64,000 nt of DNA from Pelagophyceae sp. CCMP2097 (taxonomy: Eukaryota; Sar; Pelagophyceae). A program made the translations under genes and the position numbers. The notes beneath the pieces were generated by a model that was not told where the DNA came from, searched no databases, and worked only from the letters and a program-made list of their open reading frames with translations. The DNA is taken from assembly GCA_026770575.1 (NCBI GenBank), contig MU657173.1, positions 139,931 to 203,930 on the forward strand. Direction: 5' to 3'. Shown here one piece after another: positions 1-8,186 of the stretch. The stretch's first letter is position 1. Each line of letters starts with the position of its first letter.

Positions 1-95
1 GGGTATAACCGGCTAATCGGTTCCAAAGTCAGGCTCCCGGTCCAAAAGGCCCGGGTGCCATGCCTGCGGGAGTGGTTTGTGCGCTTTGCGCTTGA
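1..95 (-). repeat. Dispersed repeat, truncated by window edge
   Basis: The first 95 bases match, in reverse complement and with only a few mismatches, the stretch at about 40567-40665. Both contain the landmark CGGCTAATCGGTTCCAAAGTC and the end GTGGTTTGTGCGCTTTGCGC. The other copy continues into a terminal block GGTGGATCTTAAGCAAGCAA, so this copy is cut by the start of the window. No coding function is evident. It belongs to a multi-copy family with further partial copies near 30.7 and 40.7 kb. Confidence 0.75.
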
Positions 96-429
96 CCCCC
101 TCATGCAAGTACGGTCCGCTAGACACTTCGGCTCTTTGGTCGTGTTCGTCGGTCGGGGTACAATTGTAGCCTTATATGGGGGGCGGTGAAGATTACATTA
201 ACCCCGTCACGGTCCCTAAGGATCTCGTCCTAAGCACCCCGTCACGGTCCCTTGAGGAGATCTCGTCCCAAGGCGCCGTGCCCCGCGCTTTGTTAGTATG
301 GACAGCGGGGCGCGTCCTTTGTGGGGGCGATTCCTTTGCCGATCGGCGCGCGGTCGAGTCCAATCGCGGCCGCGGGAGATGGTGGCGAAAATCGCGGGGG
401 CCCCTTGTCAGGCCGCCTGGCGCCGCCGC
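96..429. other. Intergenic, with a short imperfect direct repeat
   Basis: No convincing gene is visible. Two imperfect copies of CCCCGTCACGGTCCCT followed by a GATCTCGTCC-like block lie at about 203-232 and 238-270. This is the 3' flank of the leftward PFK-2 gene. Confidence 0.4.
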
Positions 430-2301
430 TCAGGGCGTGACGTCGTCGTATCGCGCGCGGTCCGTTGGGGGGATGGCGACTGCGGGGATGAGGTTGAACG
501 TGCGGACGGTGGTGCCGTGCGGCGTCGGGGTGAGCTCGACGACCGCACCCGAGGGGATGCGCAGGTAAGGAATCTGGTCCACGGGCGTGCCGACAAAGTA
601 GGCGTAGAGGCAGCGCAACACGGCCATGTGCGCCACCAGGAGGACGGACTGCCGCTCGCGCTCGAGCTCGATGAGGATGGGCCGGAGGCGCGCGATGACG
701 TCCAAGTACGACTCGCCGCCCGCGCCCGGGTAGCGGAAGCGGAGCTTGTCCGCGTTGCGCGCCTTCCAGACTCCCGGGTACTTGCGCTCCAGCTCGGCGA
801 CGGAGAGGCCGTCGAAGTCGCCGCCGCAGAGTTCATTCAGAAGGGAAGTATGAAGGTGCTTCGGCCGCAGCGCGCCCAGGAGCGGCGCCACCGTAGAGTG
901 ATGCACCGGCGCGTTGCCCGATAGGATCAAAACGTCGAGGCCGTCCTCGTGCAGGTCTTTGGCGTGGTCGGCGACGAAGGCAGAGTGCTCGCGCTGGATA
1001 AAGGCCGAGAGCGCGTTTGCGTAGTGCGCGCCCTTTATCGTCAGCTCGCCCGAAGAGGCGCCGAGGACGTTCTTAATGTTGTCCACGCTTTCGGCGTGGA
1101 GCGAGAGCCAGATGCGGCGCGGCTGGATGTGGATGTTGCCGAGGTAAAAAGAAATCTGCGAAGACAGATAACCAGAACAGCGGCGCGTGATCACCTTCTC
1201 GCCAACGTTGATGATCTTGACGTAGGAAATGTCGCCGCCGTTCTCGTCGTCGCCGACGGCCTCGTATCGAGCTTCGTACTCTTCGACTCTTTTTAAAAAG
1301 TCCGCCAAAGCCGATTCAGGGTCCTGGCCAGTATAGTCCGCATTGCCGAGCTTCATGCGATAATTCTGCGCCAGAATCTCCTCATCGTCGCAGATGGACT
1401 CGACGAAGATCAAAGTGACGCCGCACCCGCCTACGTTTGATGGTCTATTTCGTCGCAGATAAGCGTCTGCCGCGGCCAAAGAGGTCCGCCCCGTTCTCTG
1501 CGGGACCGGGTGCCGCCGTCCCCGTCGTGGTGCTGCCGCTCGCTCCTCTGTCGTTCCCGTCGCTGTGGTGCCGCTCCTCCGTCGTTCCTCCGGGGTTGCC
1601 GCCCCTTGGGTGCGCGGTCGCGCGCCGGCGCGCTTGGACCGCTGGAGCAAAGCGAGGCGGCGCGCTTTCGTCGTGTTCGTCGCGTCGAAGATGGCGAGGC
1701 AGCTGGACTTTTGCGCGTCGAGCCAGGCGTACATCTCCTCCTGGCAGGCCATGGCCAGGTCCTCGCGCGACCGCCGCGCGGCGTCGTCGTTTCTAAAGAA
1801 ATCGGACGAGACGCCGCCCATGCCGAGGCGGCGGCGCATGTCGCCGACGTTGAAGATCTTCGTCGGGAAGCCGAGCCAGCTGAGGTAGCGCAAAAGCATC
1901 TTGACGAGGTACGACTTGCCGCGGGCGGGCAAGCCCACCATGCAAATCACCACCTTATTCTTCGACCCCAGAGTGCCCTGCTCGTCGCCGTAGTCCGTCA
2001 CCGCGCGCGTCAGCGGCGCGCGCATCTGGTAGATGGCCTCGGCCTCTTCTTCCACATCTTTCGCTTCTAACATCTTCGTCAGCTCGCCCTCGCTGAGCCG
2101 CATCGACATTTCCCGAGTCAGCATGCGGATGCTCTTCGGCGTCTCGTCGCTCTTCGCCGTCTCGTCGTCGTCGGGCATCCGGTACGTCTCCGTACCCTCT
2201 TCGTCTCCCTCGTCATCCTCGAGGCGCCGGAGCAGCCGCGCCAAGAGCGTCGCGCACCCAAATCCCAGGGCACACCCGAGCGCAAACTGCTTGGAGAGCA
2301 T
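430..2301 (-). CDS. PFKFB: 6-phosphofructo-2-kinase/fructose-2,6-bisphosphatase with degenerate phosphatase site
   Basis: This is a bifunctional regulator of fructose-2,6-bisphosphate, which sets glycolytic against gluconeogenic flux in the cytosol. An N-terminal hydrophobic stretch (residues about 6-24) and an acidic linker precede the kinase domain. Walker A is GLPARGKS (123-130) and the conserved IFDATNTT lies near 204. Residues about 221-293 break family homology and are rich in Arg, Gly and Pro. They look like an unspliced in-frame intron at roughly 1435-1655, after which VESICDD resumes. The C-terminal histidine-phosphatase domain keeps the first histidine but in the context SLHAES rather than RHGES. 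The second-histidine region reads VAHMAVLRC. The usual Lys-Arg-Thr segment after TSQ is replaced by SGNAPVHHS. Kinase assignment is firm; phosphatase activity is doubtful. Confidence 0.88.
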   Translation of the reverse strand: MLSKQFALGCALGFGCATLLARLLRRLEDDEGDEEGTETYRMPDDDETAKSDETPKSIRMLTREMSMRLSEGELTKMLEAKDVEEEAEAIYQMRAPLTRAVTDYGDEQGTLGSKNKVVICMVGLPARGKSYLVKMLLRYLSWLGFPTKIFNVGDMRRRLGMGGVSSDFFRNDDAARRSREDLAMACQEEMYAWLDAQKSSCLAIFDATNTTKARRLALLQRSKRAGARPRTQGAATPEERRRSGTTATGTTEERAAAPRRGRRHPVPQRTGRTSLAAADAYLRRNRPSNVGGCGVTLIFVESICDDEEILAQNYRMKLGNADYTGQDPESALADFLKRVEEYEARYEAVGDDENGGDISYVKIINVGEKVITRRCSGYLSSQISFYLGNIHIQPRRIWLSLHAESVDNIKNVLGASSGELTIKGAHYANALSAFIQREHSAFVADHAKDLHEDGLDVLILSGNAPVHHSTVAPLLGALRPKHLHTSLLNELCGGDFDGLSVAELERKYPGVWKARNADKLRFRYPGAGGESYLDVIARLRPILIELERERQSVLLVAHMAVLRCLYAYFVGTPVDQIPYLRIPSGAVVELTPTPHGTTVRTFNLIPAVAIPPTDRARYDDVTP

Positions 2302-2605
2302 GCCGCCGCGCGGGAACCGACTCGCGGGCCGCCGGCAACCGCCGCGCCACCGGCCGGAAGCACGCGCTCCTCCTAGTCCTTACGGAAGAAAAGTCGACTT
2401 CCTCGCCCTCGACGGCCGAGAGCTTCGCCTTTTGGATCCGACAAAGGCGGCGCGACGCGGCGAGGCCCTGGAGCTCCGCCCGAAGTCGACGCGGATGCGC
2501 GCACCCTGGCACCCTGCGTTGCCTAAAGAGCTGCAAGGAAAGGCGCAGAAAACCCGAATCGGAACCCAAGGTTCGTGAGTCCGAGTCGAGGAGCCTGCTT
2601 GAGGT
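2302..2605. other. Divergent intergenic region, PFKFB / MATE
   Basis: Roughly 300 bp separate the two divergent start codons. Open frames cross it on both strands, but none has family similarity or a convincing start. It presumably holds both promoters. No TATA-like box stands out by eye. Confidence 0.35.
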
Positions 2606-4681
2606 ATGAAGTCAGTCCTGCTGGCCGTGCTTGCCGTGCTGGCCTGCGCGGCGGCGTCGGCGCACCTGCCGGCGGTGCAGAGCCGCGGCCGCGCAAACGC
2701 GCCGCGCGCGGCGGCGCGGGCGACGGAGCAGCCGAAAGTGCCGACGTACCGCGAGCTCCAAAAGTTTGCCGTGCCGGCGCTGACGCTCTGGATCTCCGGC
2801 CCACTGCTGACGCTGATAGACACGTCCGCCGTCGGCCTCTCCGCCAGCTCGGCGGCGTCGGGCGTCTTTGAGATCGCGGCGCTCGGTGCGACCCTTCGAG
2901 TCGCGCTGCTGAGTCGGCGCCCGCGAGCCAAGAGCCCGACGACGCGATACGGCTGTAGGCCCGGCGACGTCCCTCTGTGATGGTTCGTCCCGAACTCTGA
3001 AAAAACGTCTTCAACGACGAGGCCGGCGCTGGGGTTCGATCGTGGGGGGTACACCTCGACAACACTGCTCCAGGCGCCGGCTTCCTCTTCGCGTTCCTCA
3101 ACATCGCGGCGACGAACCTCTACGCATCGGTGCGTTTCTGGCATCGAACGCTATTGTCGGACGTGGTCAAGTAGGCGTCCGCGGACGAGGACAGGGTCGA
3201 CGTCGTACGGCGAGGCGTCAAGCTCGCGGCCATGTGCGTCTCGCGGCCAGCGTCGCGCCTGCGACGTTTCGCGTAGATGCGGCGCCTGCGCGGCGGTGGT
3301 GCTGCGGTTTGCGGCCGTTCCAGCGCTCAACATCATGGTCGGCGGCGGCGAGTCTCCACCCATCGCGCACGCGGGGTGGACGCCTCGGCCGCGGGTTGGG
3401 AACACGGGCCTTTGCAGGCTCGGAGTCGACGGAGGTGGTGCGCCGCGCGGCGGCGTACGTGCGCGTCCGCGCCATGGGCCTGCCCTTCGTCCTCGTCACA
3501 AACGTCCTCACCGCAGCCCTCCTGGGCGCAAAGGACTCCGTCAGCCCGCTCAAGGCCCTCGCCGCGTCGGTGCGTGCGTTGGACCGCGCGGCGACCGTTG
3601 GACGGATGGTTCGGCTTTCATGCGACAGGCTTTGGCGAACGCCGTCGGTAGGGGTCTGCCAACATCGTCGGCGACTACCTGGCCGTGGCGCGCCTTGGCC
3701 GTGGCGCGCGCGGCGCGGCCGAGGCGACGCTGGCGGCGCAGGTTTTGGCGTGCGCCGTGGCCATCACCGCCGCTCTCGGCACCATCCCGACTCTCACTTT
3801 GGCCAAGCTGACTTCGAAGCGTCCTGCGGCGATGAAAAAGGCGGAACGCAGCTTTGGCGCGTTTGTGGCGCCCGTTTTGTTGGTCGTGCTTTCGAAGATA
3901 GCGACTTTCGGCGCCATGACCAGGGGCGCGTCGTCCTTCGGTGCCGTCTCCCTCGCCGCCCATCAACTCGCCTTCACGCTCTACCTCCTCGCCTCGCTCG
4001 TGCCAGAGGCTCTAGCGGGGCAGACGGCCCAGGCGTTTCTGCCACCTCTTTTGCGCACGGACGACGGCCCCGCGCCAAAGGCGGCGGCGAGAGAGCTCTC
4101 CGGCAAGCTCTTCAAGATGACGGCCTGTGCGACGGCGTTGGTCTCCCTCGGCATCTTCTGCGCCGCGCTCAGAGGCGCGCCCTTCTTCTCGCGAGACGCG
4201 CGAGTAGTCGAAGGCCTCGTCCGCCTCGCGCTGCCCGCAAAGCGCCCGCGTCCGCCAAGGCAACGGGGTGATCGCAAATCGGGGTGATCGCAGCGGCATC
4301 CGACACGCCGGGGACGCTGCGCACTGGTCCCGGGCCGACTGGTCTTGACGTGCAAAATAGGTTGCCTCGTGCGTCCTCGTCCACGGCGCCGTCGCGCACG
4401 GCGAGGGCATCCTCCTCGCCGCCGCTGACCTCAAGTTCGTTGCGGGCGGCTACGTCCTCTCCGCCCTCGCGTGAGTGCATTTGCGGAGTTTGCGTGTAAA
4501 CGTGCGCGCACAAAAACTCTCTAGCTTCCCGACGGCCGTCGTCGCATCTCTGGCGACGAAGACGCTCGGTGAGGCGTCCAACGTCTGGTACGGGTTTTTG
4601 GCGTTTCAGCTCCTCCGCGGCGCAGTGTTCCAAATGCGCGCCAAGCATCTCTTCAAAGACGAGGCCAAGACTTCAATGTAA
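2606..4681 (+). CDS. MATE-family efflux transporter, probably plastid-targeted
   Basis: This is a multi-exon polytopic carrier of the MATE family, closest in style to plant plastid EDS5/DTX45-46 exporters. Exon 1 begins MKSVLLAVLAVLACAAASA, a signal-like leader, then a basic Ala/Arg-rich stretch that could be a plastid transit region, then LQKFAVPALTLWISGPLL, the first MATE helix. Later exons give GAGFLFAFLNIAATNLYAS, LPFVLVTNVLTAALLGAKDS (near 3480), SANIVGDYLAVARLG (near 3655) and the long exon from 3685 with several membrane helices. The segment near 4380 reads GEGILLAAADLKFV, the family signature before helix 11. The last exon ends LLRGAVFQMRAKHLF. Introns start GTGCG at about 2886, 3132 and 3569. 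Substrate cannot be inferred. Confidence 0.8.
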
Positions 4682-5163
4682 ACCATTGGCAAGACGAGGC
4701 CAACCACCGCCAGGCCCGCGGCGGGGCACCGCGCGAAGAGAGGGCGCGGGGATCAGGGCCAGGTCGGGGACCCAGGCGACCATGGCCTCGGACGGCGCGA
4801 CTGAAATTTAAAGGATGTTGATTTTAGAATCGCTAAATTCAGCGACGGAACTTTAGGCGAAAGCCTTTCAAAAGCAAAAGATCTTTCTAGAAATCTGGAT
4901 CTGACAGCTAAAAAAGCTGGCCAGATCACGCGCCCGGTGCTGTTGGGGTCGTGAGTGTTGTGTGTAGCGCGGTCTGAAGTGAGAGTGGTATGTTTTAAGA
5001 CTGTATGGTTAGCGGCGCGTGGGATTGAGACAAAATTGCAAAGGGCAATTTCGGAAAAGTGGTGCGCCGCCATCGGCGGCGGCGCGGAAAGTGTGGCGCC
5101 GAGGCGGCGGCGCGGAAAAAAGGGCGAAAGGCGTCTTCGTCGCGTTTCTGCGGTGGCGGCGCG
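4682..5163. other. Convergent intergenic region
   Basis: About 480 bp separate the MATE stop codon from the protease stop codon. The stretch 4800-5040 is less GC-rich than the flanks and has no coding signal on either strand. It probably holds both 3' untranslated regions. Confidence 0.4.
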
Positions 5164-7811
5164 TTAGCACGTGCCGCACGCGGCCTTGCACGCGTCGGCG
5201 GCCTTGACGCCGTCGTCGCTCTCCTGCTTGCAGCGCTTGTCGTTCTTGGCGACCCAGTCGCAGTCCTTGTCCGTGCCGGCCTTGACCCAGTCGTGTGAGT
5301 TTTCGCAGCCGCCGGGCGCGCACGTGCCGCACGCGTTGGGGCAAGCCTGCCGCGCCTCGATTCCGTCGTCGCCGATTCGGTCGCAGCGCGCGCCCGCCTT
5401 CTTGCCGACCCAGTCGCAGTCCTTGTCCTCGTCTTCGCGGAAAGTCCAGTCGTCGTCGTCGGCGCAGGTCGAGGCGGACCCGGTGTCGGCGCAGCTGCAC
5501 GAGGCCAAACAAACGTCGGAAGCCAGGTTGCCTTCCAAGTCGCTGCGCTTGCAGCGCCTGTCCGGCAAGTTGCCGACCCAGTCGCAGTCGCGGCCCTTGC
5601 GGCCCTTGAAGTACCACGTACCGTCGACGGCGGAAGCGCACGGGTCCTCCATCTCAAACGTCGGCCGCGGCGTCGGCTTCGGCGTCGGGGCGACCGTCGG
5701 CTTGTCCGTCGGCTTGTGCGTCGGGCCCGGCGTCGGCTTGTGCGTCGGCTTGTGCGTCGGCTGCGGCGTCTCAAACTGGGTGGTGGGCTTTGGCGTCGGC
5801 TTGGCCGTCGGCTTGGCCGTCGGCTTGTCTGTCGGGCGCGCCGTGGGCTTCGGCGTGGGCTTCTGCGACGGCTTCGGCGTGGGCTTCGGCGTGGGCCGCG
5901 CAGTGGGCCGCGCAGTGGGCTTCTGCGTGGGCTTTTGCGTGGGGTTGTTGGCTTTGGAGCCGGAGATGGTGACCAAAAGGTCGGTGCCGCTCGCCGCCAC
6001 AGAGATGGTGATGGGCACGCCCCGGGACTGCGTCCCGACGTCGATGGTGTGCCGCGCGCCGGGCACGATGCCGGCGTCTTCGAAGCTCGTCGTCCCGGGC
6101 GTGGCGTCCGTGAGGACCGTGTTGCCCGAGACGCCCGTGGCACCGCTGCGCGCCGAGACGTCGCTCCAGGAGACGATGGCCGCCGTGCCGCCCGTGATGA
6201 GCGTGCGGTGCTCGACGAAGAAGTAGCGGTTCGACACTGCAGTCGTCAACTGCAAAGCGACCGTCGAGGAGGCGCCGATGGACCCGGCACCTTTGTCGGA
6301 TGGCGCTAAAGTAAACGTCTCCGAGGCGAAGCCGTTTGCCGTGTTGACGACTTGGACTTGGGAGTCGGTGGACCAATCCATCAGGTGCTTGATGACCGCC
6401 ATAAAATGCGACGCCGGCTCGGGCCCCGTGCCCATGAGCGAGTGCGGCGAGCCGTACTCGTTCCACGTGCTCTGAGAGTCGCGCCAGGCGACGCCGCCGC
6501 GCGACCCGCCCGACATGTAAGAGGCGTGATTCGCACCTAAGAATCGTCATTCAACGACCGCCTTATGCTGCAACGGCGCGTCATTGAACGACGCCGCAGT
6601 CGACTCACCAAAGTTGTGGCCGAGCTCGTGTCCCAGGTTCGAGGACCATGGCGAGAAGCCGTTGAGTGGGAGGACTGCGCCGGAGATGCCGACGTAGCCG
6701 ACGCCGTAGAAACCATAGCAGTCCGGGATGAGCACGACATTAAAGTCAAAGGCGGTCCAAATGTCCACGCCGTAGCGGTCCTGGTACGCTCTTTGGGCTT
6801 TGATGTCCACCGCGTTGGACGAGCCGTAGCCGTGGTGGCCCAGAGTATCCTCGCCGCACTTAGATTTCGGGTAGTTCTCCAGCACCAAAGGCGCAGAGAC
6901 CTACAGACGAATCACCGCGCAATCATCAGAGTCTCGAAATGGCGCACCGTCACTGCGAGCTTGAACTTGCCCCAGGAATTATCTTCGAAAAAGTCGGCTG
7001 TGGCTTGGCCCGTCAGCATGGCATAGCGTTCCACGTCGTCGCCAATCTCGCGGTAGTTGTACTCCTCGGCGCAGTTCGTGTCGGAGAAGCAGGCGACGAC
7101 GAGGACGATTTTCTTATTGCCGGTGACGTAGTCCGTGACCGCGTCCCCGAGCGACGCTTCCACCCAGCCCGACGGCACCAAACCGTCCGAAGTCGTATCC
7201 GTTGGGTGCACCGAGCCGTGGAGGCGGCGGCGTTTATGACCAGCGCGGAGCTGCTCGAGGGCGGCGTCGACGTGGCCGAAGGACTCGAGGTATACGCCCA
7301 TTGCGCCGAGGCCGTCGCACTTGACGCCCTCGCCGTGGGAAACGCACCAGACGGGCGACTCAGCGGCGACGAAGGTGCCGTCGAGGAGGAAGCCGGCGAC
7401 TGCGCTGCCGACGCCGAGGCCGCGGAGGGCGTCTTGGTGGCCGGTGACGTTGTACGTCTCGAGCTCAATGTTCACAAACGTCGTTATCGTCGCCACTGCG
7501 GTGGGGTCGGCGCGGTCAGGCGCGGCGATGGTCGTGTAGAAGTCGGCGTGGCCGATGTGCCTCTTTTCCTTGAACTGCAAGCAGGCGTCGGCCGGGAGCG
7601 AGAACGCGAGCTCCGCCGCTTCCTCAGAGGCGCCGGTGGCGACGAGGAGGCGCAGGTGGTGGAGCCGATCCGCGCAGGCGCGGTCGTCGCCGCCGATGGC
7701 GCGGTCGTGGGCCAGGCGCGACGGCTCGGAGAGCTCGGAGACGCGAGTCGCCCAGTCGCGCGCAAAGGCCAGGGGCGCAAACGCGGCGGCGGCGAGGATT
7801 GCGCTGCGCAT
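5164..7811 (-). CDS. Secreted M11 (gametolysin-like) zinc metalloprotease with TPKPT linker and cysteine repeats
   Basis: A three-exon gene for an extracellular matrix-type protease. Exon 1 (7811 to about 6945) starts [17 protein letters not shown], a signal peptide, followed by a propeptide-like region. A 47-nt GTGCG intron leads to exon 2, which ends HELGHNFG. The second intron (6608-6537, 72 nt) starts GTGAGT and ends TTAG. Splicing gives [13 protein letters not shown], the full HExxHxxGxxH metzincin motif. Downstream YGSPHSLMG fits the M11 Met-turn. Then follow a beta-rich domain, a long Thr-Pro-Lys-Pro linker (coordinates about 5640-5945), and three cysteine modules with the core DCDWV, each ending in a CxxxC-like pair (ACGTC twice, SCSC once). 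Such modules are common in stramenopile secreted proteins. A cell-wall or mucilage role is inferred. Confidence 0.85.
6537..6608 (-). other. Intron splitting the zinc-binding motif codon
   Basis: On the minus strand the intron runs from GTGAGTCG to TTCTTAG. The exon bases on either side, TTTG and GTGCG, join to make Phe-Gly-Ala inside HExxHxxGxxH. It contains two near-identical copies of CGTCATT(C/G)AACGAC. Reading through gives a premature stop and no third zinc histidine. Confidence 0.8.
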
Positions 7812-8186
7812 GGTGCCGGAGGGGACGATGCCGGTGGAGCGGGCGAAGGGTTGCGGGGTTGCCGAGTGCGCCGAGCGACTTGTTGCTGGTTGCGGGGTTG
7901 CGGGGGTTGCGGGGGGTTGCTGGTTGCCGGGAGTTTGGCGGGCGCTGGTGGGTGGTTATACATCCTCAACGGCCCACACCCGTCAACGGCAGAACGCGCC
8001 ATCGCGCGCCTTAGCGTTCCCCGAAGCGGGGCGGCGCGGGAAAGGTCCTAAAAAAAGTTGACGTCAAGATCTTTTGCAGCAGCCTGAGATTCCGGAAACT
8101 TATCGGGCACGACCTGGAAACATCTGTGCAAGAACAGATAAGATCGCTCACGGTCCGACGAGAGGAGCTCGGGCCTAGACTCGTGG
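7812..8186. promoter_or_regulatory. Divergent promoter region with G-quadruplex-forming tract
   Basis: This 375-bp region separates the divergent starts of the protease and the cold-shock gene. Between 7846 and 7934 it carries a GGTTGC-rich minisatellite. At 7894-7931 G-runs of 4, 5, 6 and 3 are separated by TTGC, TTGC and a 12-base loop, which fits a G-quadruplex. It is assigned as regulatory from position only. Confidence 0.4.

Noticed and set aside
5171..6226. 351-residue + strand frame with GVGFGVG repeats
   Set aside because: It is the exact antisense of the TPKPT linker and cysteine modules of the metalloprotease.
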